Source: Volvox africanus (Eukaryota > Chlorophyta > Chlorophyceae > Chlamydomonadales > Volvocaceae). From it: a DNA stretch of 64,000 nt. Positions 56,166 to 64,000 of the stretch are shown here, in pieces (the first letter of the stretch is position 1; each line of letters begins with the position of its first letter). The notes below the pieces were generated by a model, which made no database searches, was not told the origin of the DNA, and saw only the letters and a program-made list of their open reading frames with translations. The position numbers and the translations under genes were made by a program. Location: the NCBI GenBank assembly GCA_030268105.1, contig BSDZ01000117.1:248001-312000 (forward strand). The letters are read 5' to 3'.

Positions 56166-57632
56166 ATGAAGCGGCAAGTGGGGGATCTGCTCGCAAAGGG
56201 TATGATTCGGCCCAGCACATCGCCATATTCTGCGCCGATATTGTTTGTCGGTAAGAAGGATGGGACGCTGCGTATGTGCATTGATTACCAGGGCTTGAAT
56301 GCGACCACGATTAAAAATCGCTACCCTTTGCCGCGCGTCGATGACCTGCTCGATAAGTTGAGGGGCTCAGCTTATTTTTTCTTGATTGATCTTCAACAAG
56401 GGTATAATCAGGTACGCATTGCTGCCTCTGATATTCCGAAAACTGCTTTCCGGACCCCCTTTGGTCACTTCGAGTACATGGTCTTGTCGTTTGGACTTAC
56501 TAATGCGCCCGCCACATTTCAAGCAGTGATGGATCGCATGTTCAGACCGTATATCGACAGGTTCGTCGTTTGCTATTTGGATGATATTTTGATATATTCC
56601 AAGACGCGCGAGGAGCACCTGAAGCATCTCGAGCTCATGCTTGAGGTGATGAAGCGGGAGCAATTGTTTGCTAAACGCGCCAAGAGTTTTTGGGCGCAGC
56701 CTCAAGTGGAGTATTTGGGCCACATCGTGTCGGCCACTGGAATAAGGATGGACCCACGGAAAGTAGCTGTGGTTCGCGAGTGGCCTGCGCCTCAGAACCT
56801 CACCGAACTACGCCAGTTCTTAGGTTTGACCAACTACTTCCGTAAGTTTATCAATAAATACTCCATTATTGCGGCCCCGCTTATGAATCTGACGAGGAAA
56901 GGAGGGTTCGTTTCTCTCGAGGCCTGGACACCCGCGTGTCAGCGGGCATTCGAAGAGCTCAAGCGAATCGTCGCCGATGACGTTACCCTCTCTTTCCCTG
57001 ATTACTCGTTGCCATTCCATGTTGAAGTTGTATCGGATGCTTCCTTGCATGGAAGCGGCGCTGTATTGTTGCAGGAAGGACAACCGATCGCCTTCACGAG
57101 TAGGAAGTTCTCGGGTGCGGAGACCCGATATACAACCGGAGAGCAGGAGCTGTTGGCAATTCTACATGCTTTGAAGGAATGGCGCTGTTACCTCGAAGGC
57201 CGCCCTTTTACGCTAAAGACTGACCACAAACCGCTGACATTCTTGCAGAGTGTCCCCATGCTTAATCGACGACAAGCCCGGTGGATGGAATATCTATCTC
57301 ATTTCGACTGTACTTGGGAATATATCGCTGGCAGAATTAATATTGCTGACGCCCTCAGTCGACATCCATCATTACATGCTGCAATTTTGGCAGCACCAGT
57401 TACTCGTTTGCGCAGTCAGGAGGTGCCGATAGCAGCGGATCTCGCAAAACGACTCAAGATGGCATATCAGACCGATCCATGGTTTGCTTCACCGAGTAAT
57501 GTGGAGCATCTGCACAAGCGCAATGATTTGTGGCTACGGAGGGATGGCTCGACCACACAAATCGTCGTGCCGAACGACAACGCTTTACGCTACAATATTC
57601 TTGCTAGGTTCCATGAGGACCCGTTAGCATGA
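56166..57632 (+). pseudogene. pol: Element B: reverse transcriptase and RNase H
   Basis: A 488-residue frame. RT motifs [10 protein letters not shown] (Ser to Leu before the catalytic Asp), [11 protein letters not shown] and [10 protein letters not shown]; RNase H with [30 protein letters not shown] and [10 protein letters not shown]. It ends at UGA 57630, where others encode Gly in AGHPGS. Confidence 0.9.
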
Positions 57633-58913
57633 CATCCTGGAAGTACACAATTGGCAGAGCTAGTATGACGCTCGTTCTGGTGGCCGTGCATGGTGAAGGA
57701 TGTGGAAAGCTTCGTGCAAAGGTGCAGTTTATGTCAGCGCAATAAAGCATTATCCGGTAAGGGCCAGGGTTTATTACAACCTTTACCTATACCAGATGCC
57801 CCTTGGGAAAGTGTTTCAATGGACTTTGTAGTCGCGCTGCCTAAAACTGAGGGGGGATACGACTTGGTGTTCGTTATGGTCGATCGGTTGACCAAGATGG
57901 TTCACTTAGCCCCCTGCACCTCGTCTTGCACCGCTGAGCAAACAGCACGATTATTTTTCAATAACGTAGTCCGATTGCATGGGATTCCTAAAAATGTGAT
58001 ATCTGATCGCGGCAGTCAATTCACGTCTAAGTTTTGGGAAGCGCTATGTCAACTCGTCGGTATGCATGTTCATTTGAGCACAGCATATCATCCACAATCC
58101 GATGGGCAAACCGAACGCACAAATCGCACACTGGGCGACATGTTGAGGAATTTCGCGGGGTGCACACCCTCTGTTTCGGATACATTTCTGACTTCGGCAG
58201 AATTTGCGCTTAACAACGCTGTTAATCGCTCTACAGGTCAAAGCCCTTTCTTTCTGAATTATGGATTCCATCCTGCGCTACCCGTGTGGCAAGAGTTGGA
58301 GACAAATATCCCAGCGGCTAAAACCTTTGCCAAGTCGTTCCTATCCCGCATGACAGACGATGAGGCATGCTTGGACGTGGCACAACAACGGACGACGGAC
58401 TATTATAATAAATCCAAACGAGACATAACATTTTCGGTGGGACAAATGGTATCATTGAGCACTAAGAACTTGCGTTCGCTCGCCGATGGTTCCCATAAAT
58501 TGTTACCTCGCTGGATTGGTCCATATCCCGTTGTTCGTATGGTAGGAAACGTAGCTGTGGAGCTATCCCTACCTTCTGACATGAATATCCACCCCACGTT
58601 TCATATTTCACTCGTTCGTCCTTATCGTGGCACGGAGCCCGTTATGAACAACACCGATGCCCCTGCAGTAATGGACCCCGGTCCCGAGACCTGGATCGCA
58701 GGCAAGCAAAAAGTGTATGATGTGGAGCGAATATTGGATTATTGGGTTCATCGTATAGGTCGACAACGACGAAAGCGTAAGGTGCACGAATATCTGGTCA
58801 AGTGGACTGGCTATTCCAGCGAGCATAATTCGTGGGAGCCGATGCGTAACTTCTCGCCGGAAATGAAGCCCCTATTTGAGGAAGCTCGCCTACGTGCCAC
58901 GCAGACCCAATGA
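57633..58913 (+). pseudogene. pol: Element B: integrase and chromodomain
   Basis: Same frame as RT, with a second UGA at 57666 (an Arg codon in homologues), then open for 407 residues from 57690. Zinc-binding CSLCQ, catalytic SMDF, ISDRGSQF and the E of [30 protein letters not shown], and a chromodomain (YDVERILDYW ... YLVKWTGY ... HNSWEPMRNF). Ends in UGA. Confidence 0.9.
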
Positions 58914-58957
58914 TCTTTGCAGTCGATGCTGTTCGATGCCGCGAGGACGCTGCATAC

Positions 58958-58972
58958 GGGAGGGGGGATAGT
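58958..58972 (+). other. Polypurine tract of element B
   Basis: GGGAGGGGGGATAGT directly precedes LTR start TGTTGTATGCC at 58973. Confidence 0.8.
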
Positions 58973-59050
58973 TGTTGTATGCCGGTTCGATTACCAGCCG
59001 CAATGCATCTGAACATCACGAAGCATAATACAATCATATTAGCATGATAT
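58973..59050 (+). repeat. Element B 3' LTR, truncated
   Basis: Only about 78 bp of family-2 LTR remain. It joins the duplicated A segment at a shared TACTC. Confidence 0.8.
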
Positions 59051-61689
59051 ACTCTGTCGATTAAGGTACCTTTCCTGTCGTTCAAACATGTCACACCAAA
59101 GGAGGGCGAAACTGAGGCGGTGCCTATGGTTAATTTCGCTGTGACCGCAATGGCCGCGCGAATCGAACCAGAGCTAGTCGGGCGTAAGGAGGCCGTCCGT
59201 TTGTTACGGAAGGGTGCCCACGGACTGCTTTTAAGGCCGCGGGTGAGCTGTTGTGTCACCACTGCGCAGATTTCTGCGGATCCTGAGGTTGAGGCCCTAC
59301 TGTCGCAGTATGAGGACGTCTTTAAAGATATCCCTGGCCTACCACCTATGCGTCCTGTTGATCACACAATCCCTCTCGTGCCTGGAGCGCAGCCTACGGC
59401 CCGGCCAATGTACAGGTTGAGTCCATTGGAGCTGGACGAGGTGAAGCGCCAGGTGACGGATTAGCTTGCGAAGGGTATGATACGCCCCAGCACATCCCCG
59501 TATTCTGCACCCATTTTGTTTGTCGGTAAGAAGGATGGGACCTTGCGCATGTGCATCGATTACCGGGGGTTAAATGCGAATACGGTGAAAAATCGCTACC
59601 CTTTGCCACGCGTCGACGACCTGTTGGATAAGCTGAAGGGCTCGGCTTATTTTTCCTCAATTGACTTACAACAGGGCTACAATCAGATTCGCATCGCTGC
59701 CTCTGATATCCCAAAATCCGCTTTTCGGACGCCCTTCGGTCACTTTGAGTATACGGTCCTATCGTTTGGTTTGACTAATGCCCCTGCGACGTTTCAGGCG
59801 GTTATGGACCGAATGTTTAGGCCGTTTATCGACAGGTTCATTGTTTGCTACCTGGATGACATCTTGGTATATTCTAAGACGCACGAGGAGCACTTGGAGC
59901 ATCTTCGGCTCGTGCTCGACGTTATGAGGCGGGAGCAATTGTTTGCTAAACGCGCCAAATGCTTTTGGGCGCAGCCTCAGGTGGAATATTTGGGCCACAT
60001 TGTGTCGGCCACTGGTGTGAAGATGGACCCACGGAAGGTCGCCGTGCTTCGTGATTGGTCCGCGCCTCGGAACCTCACGGAGCTGCGTAAGTTCCTTGGC
60101 TTGACCAATTATTTCCGAAAGTTCATTGAAAAATATTCCATCATTGCGGCCCCGCTTACTAACTTAACTCGCAAAGGCGTTTTCGTTTCGCTCGAGTCGT
60201 GGACGTCGCAGTGCCAGCGGGCATTCGAAGAGCTCAAACGAATCGTTGCCGAAGATGTCACCCTTGCATTCCCTGATTACTCGTTGCCATTTCGTGTTGA
60301 GGTAGTGTCTGATGCCTCAATATTTGGAAGCGGCGCTGTATTGTTACAGGAAGGGCGACCGATCGCCTTCACGAGTAAGAAGTTTTCTGGTGCGGAGATT
60401 CGCTACACCACCGGGGAACAGGAGCTTCTGGCCGTGCTGCATGCTTTAAAGGAATGGCACTGTTACCTCGAGGGACGCCCGTTTACTTTAAAGACTGACC
60501 ATAAGCCCCTAACGTTTTTGCAAAGCGTTCCGACGTTGAACCGCCGTCAGGCTAGGTGGATGGAATACCTAGCTAGGTTCGACTGCACCTGGGAGTATAT
60601 TTCTGGTAAATTGAATATTGCCGATGCTCTCAGTCGACATCCGTCGCTACACACTGCAATTTTGGCAGCGCCCGTCGTGCGGCCGTGTAGCGAGGAGGTA
60701 CCGATCGCGACGGACCTCGCGGAGCGGTTGAAGGTTGCCTACAACGCAGACGCCTGGTTCGCGGACCCGGCTAATGTAGAAAACCTTCGCAAGCAGAATG
60801 GCCTTTGGCTACGGACGGAGGGTGCAGCTACGCAAATCGTCATTCCGAACGACGACGCGCTACGCTACGACATCCTTGCGCGGTTCCACGAGGACCCGTT
60901 AGCAGGACACCCTGGTAGCAAGCGATTGATCGATTTGGTGCAACGTTCCTTTTGGTGGCCTCGTTTGGCTAAGGATGCAGCGAACTTCGTCCAGACATGC
61001 AGTCTGTGCATAATAAGGCTTTGTCCGGTAAGGGCCATGGGTTGTTGCAACCGTTGCCTGTCCCGGATGCGCCTTGGGAAAGTGTTTCCATGGACTTCGT
61101 AGTCGCGCTGCCCAAAACTGAGGGGGGATATGATGCGGTGTTCGTAATGGTCGATCGTCTGACTAAGATGGTTCACCTAGCACCATGCACATCATCCTGC
61201 ACGGCTGAGCAAACCGCACGCTTGTTTTTCGACAATGTGGTTCGGTTGCACGGGGTTCCCAAAATCGTGATCTCGGACCGCGGTGGACAATTCACGTCTA
61301 AGTTTTGGGAAGCGCTCTGCAAGCTAGTTGGCATGCGTGTCAACCTGAGCACGGCGTATCACCCGCAGACTGATGGTCAAACCGAACGCACAAACCGCAC
61401 GTTGGGTGATATGTTGCGCAATTATGCTGGTCGCACACCACTTGTTTGGGATACATATTTGACTGCGGCAGAATTCGCGCTTAACAACGCTGTTAACCGC
61501 TCTACAGGCAAAAGTCCGTTCTTTCTTAACTACGGGTTTCATCCCGCGCTACCCGTGTGGCGTGAGTTGGAAGTGAACGTGCCTGCTGCTAAGATCTTTG
61601 CCAAGTCTTTTATGTCCCGTATCACAGACGCGAAGGCATGTTTGGACGCGGCGCAGCAACGAACGACGGAATACTACAACAAATCCTAG
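59051..61689 (+). pseudogene. pol: Element A duplicate: protease end, RT, RNase H and integrase
   Basis: This matches 15302-17937. It keeps the seven bases missing in the first copy, so the linker frame runs on to the same in-frame UAG (59462). RT has YLDD and RNase H is intact. A 4-bp deletion near 61010 in the integrase zinc finger shifts the frame to a stop at 61100; the remainder is open from 60997 to the shared UAG at 61687. ISDRGGQF is intact here. Confidence 0.9.
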
Positions 61690-62184
61690 CAGGATGTGAC
61701 GTTTTCGGAAGGGCAACTCGTGTTGCTAAGCACCAAGAACTTGCGTTCCTTGGCCGACAGATCCCGAAAACTCTTACCCCGCTGGATTGGTCCGTATCCT
61801 GTCGTGCGCATGGTTGGGAATGTGGCTGTGGAGCTTGCATTGCCCGCTGATATGACCATTCACCCCACGTTTCACGTATCGCTTGTCCGTCCTTATCGTG
61901 GTACAGAACCCGTCCCTGAGCCTGCTAACGCCCCCGCAGCGATCGAACCAATTCCTGAGACCTGGATTGCTGGCAAACAGAAGTTTTACGATGTGGAGCG
62001 GGTGTTAGATTATCGCGCGCGTCGTGTGGGCCGACACCGACGTAAGCGGACAGTACACGAGTACTTGGTCAAGTGGACAGGGTATACCAGTGAGCACAAC
62101 TCGTGGGAACTGGCACGCAACTTCTCGCAGGACATGAAGCCCCTGCTCGAAGAAGCCCGCAAACGTGCCACGCAAGCCCAATGA
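61690..62184 (+). pseudogene. pol: Element A duplicate: GPY/F module and chromodomain
   Basis: Same as 17938-18432 with one or two substitutions (for example D-R-S in place of D-G-S near 61758). GPYPVV and the chromodomain cage residues are retained. Ends in UGA. Confidence 0.85.
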
Positions 62185-62243
62185 CCCCTGCAGTCGATGC
62201 TGTATGAAGCAGCGAGGACGCTGCATACGGGAGGGGGGATAAT

Positions 62244-63075
62244 TGTTGTGCTACGGTTCGTTTTCCGCCGATGCGTAGGTCGATGCGACCCTACGAGGTG
62301 AAGTGCTATCTTGATGAACGCATGAACGATCAATGCATATGAACGAATCTGCATGATATAAATGTATTCGTATATATTTATATATGCATTTGGCATGTCA
62401 CCATTATCCATCGCGACATCGCATCATGGCAAATCCGCCTAGCATGCATGAAATCCCAAATCATTGAAGTGCACATTATGCTCGTGCTACGAAACGATGA
62501 GTAATATTATTTGATATAATATTACTTCATTACAGCACACGTTGAGAGCGCCGCACCCGTCGCGATACATGCCTTGCAACCGAATATCGTTATTCGGACC
62601 CTTGCATCATGCAAATGCCGGAAAGGCTTATACATTGTTATGCTTGGACATCGCCTATACGCAGTAGGGTTGTCACACTTAGGATCGGCCTCCTAGTGTG
62701 AACCGTACGACATCGTGATGCTGTGAGTATAACAGATGCGAGGACGGCTAAGCAAGATAAGACTTTTGATACCGGAGAACACTCGTGTGTTCTACACTAT
62801 TATCACTATACGCTATTCTACTTAGCCCGAGCTAAGCCTAAACTTCGCTTATCACCGCCGCGTGATGATTGCTTGCTTCCGGCGCTGACGGCGATTTCGT
62901 CCATTGTTGCTTCGATCTGTAAGACTGTAAGTTATATCTCTTCTTGTCTTAAAGTCTTCCGCTGTCTCTGTTTGCTCGCGCTTGCCTTGCTGTACTTGCA
63001 AGTGCTCGCGCATCGGTGTCGAAAGCCTTCAGACGCGCAGATACTTATGAGCAAACATGAAGGAGAGGTACAACA
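62244..63075 (+). repeat. Element A duplicate: 3' LTR (family 1)
   Basis: An 832-bp LTR, near-identical to 18492-19323, preceded by the same polypurine tract. Confidence 0.9.
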
Positions 63076-64000
63076 TCCTCCGTGCGCATCCGCTTTGCAC
63101 GGGGGTGGGAGTTTTGCACTGCAGCCGCCGACGGCGCACCTCCCCGCTTTTTGCTCTTGTCTGGACCAGAGCTTGGGCCTGCACCCGCTGATCCACGGGC
63201 CCCGGTGCCTGAACCACCATGAGCACCGCGGCGCCGCTCTGTGCGCATGACCGTCGCAGCCGACGTAGGGCGCGCAGCACCAAGGTCATGATCGTTGGTT
63301 ACAACTTCATCAGTCGGATCCTGTGCTTGCACAGCATTTGCACGTGGGGTAGGTTTAGGATCATCCTGACCAGCGAGGAAACATACCTCAGTTCCCCGAG
63401 CGAATTTTACCAAGGCATCGTACGTCTGGAACGGTTCTCCAGATAAATCAGCAGCACACCATTTTGACAGAGTCTTCGTCAGGCCGTGATGAAACCAAAA
63501 GATGTGATCATCCTCGGAGAAGTTCGCAATGGGTGTCACTAGTGCTTCGAAGCGTGACTGGTACGCAGGTACATTTTCATGTGCACGCATGTAATATGTG
63601 CCTTGCGCCAATGCCTTACGGGCCTCAACATTACGTGCATGTACCTCCGTAGCAAATCGTGCAAGCAATGCAGCAATTCATCGAGCGTGAAGTCATTCCG
63701 TGCAGTGGTCCACTCGTCATACCAGTCTTTCGCCGCGCCCGAGAGGGTGTTGCCGACGAAGAGACATTTAATACCATCATTTCCACCACCATGGACCGCC
63801 TGCAGGTACTTGTTAGTATCGCGCACATATGCACGAGGTGCATCAGCAACACTACGTCCGGGGGTCCTAGGCTTCTCATCATACGCAATATGAAGCACAG
63901 GGATCGTGAGTTTCATCACCTCAGGAATACTGGCGTGGTCCTGTATTTGAGGCGACAGCAGACCCCGTTGATCCACAGCTCCATCCATAGTCGTAGTGGT
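63076..64000 (-). pseudogene. gag: Gag fragment of element D, duplicate copy
   Basis: Identical in layout to 19324-20248, including the frameshift in the Gag core and the cut at the LTR. It runs off the window. Confidence 0.85.

Larger units (their letters stand above)
59050..64000 (+). repeat. Segmental duplication, copy 2
   Basis: Duplicate of 15301-20248, running to the window end. The left edge lies inside the protease end of element A, joined to the LTR of element B. Confidence 0.9.

Overview
The window is eukaryotic nuclear DNA made entirely of LTR retrotransposons of the Ty3/gypsy type, in the chromodomain-bearing (chromovirus-like) group. I see no host gene, rRNA, tRNA, CRISPR array or bacterial-type operon. 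Signs of a eukaryote are a spliceosomal GT-AG intron inside the elements, Gag/Pol polyproteins with C-terminal chromodomains, and nested LTR insertions. The host cannot be named from this sequence; an alga or other protist is only a guess. Dense nesting, solo LTRs and a homogeneous tandem array suggest heterochromatin, possibly pericentromeric.

I recognise three related element families by their LTR starts. Family 1 starts TGTTGTGCTACGG, with an LTR of about 830 bp. Family 2 starts TGTTGTACGC, about 812 bp. Family 3 starts TGTTGTATCCTTAATG, about 415 bp. All LTRs end in ACAACA, and all are followed two to four bases later by a primer-binding site starting TGGTAT or a close variant. The shared internal order is a small ORF0, Gag, a UAG codon followed by a hairpin, a region upstream of protease that may derive from a methyltransferase, protease, RT, RNase H, integrase with GPY/F module, chromodomain, polypurine tract.

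Layout. 1-12457: tandem array, about 9.6 units of exactly 1302 bp, each a minus-strand family-1 LTR plus leader plus truncated ORF0. 12458-19323: family-1 element A (+), its 5' LTR cut and fused head-to-head to the array. 19324-21460: 5' half of family-2 element D (-). 21461-30866: family-2 element H (-), split by a family-3 element C (+, 21796-27621, TSD GAGCC) that is complete at both ends. 30867-34361: integrase end of element I (+), solo LTR J, and LTR K. 34362-38908: element L (-), with a family-1 LTR fragment in its gag. 38909-44325: element M (+). 44326-52327: element P (-), with a solo LTR of an unrelated family in its gag and foreign inserts in both LTRs. 52328-59050: element B (+), family 2. 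59051-64000: a second copy of 15301-20248, i.e. a segmental duplication carrying the 3' part of A and the adjoining D gag.

The two strongest biological signals are these. First, Gag and Pol lie in one frame separated by a single UAG, followed after exactly 7 nt by a 6-bp stem with a 20-nt loop. The stem is kept by compensatory changes across families, which suggests programmed readthrough. Second, ORF0 upstream of Gag carries an intron of about 70 nt at a fixed position after an 88-nt exon. Element A lacks it exactly, as expected if spliced RNA was reverse transcribed.
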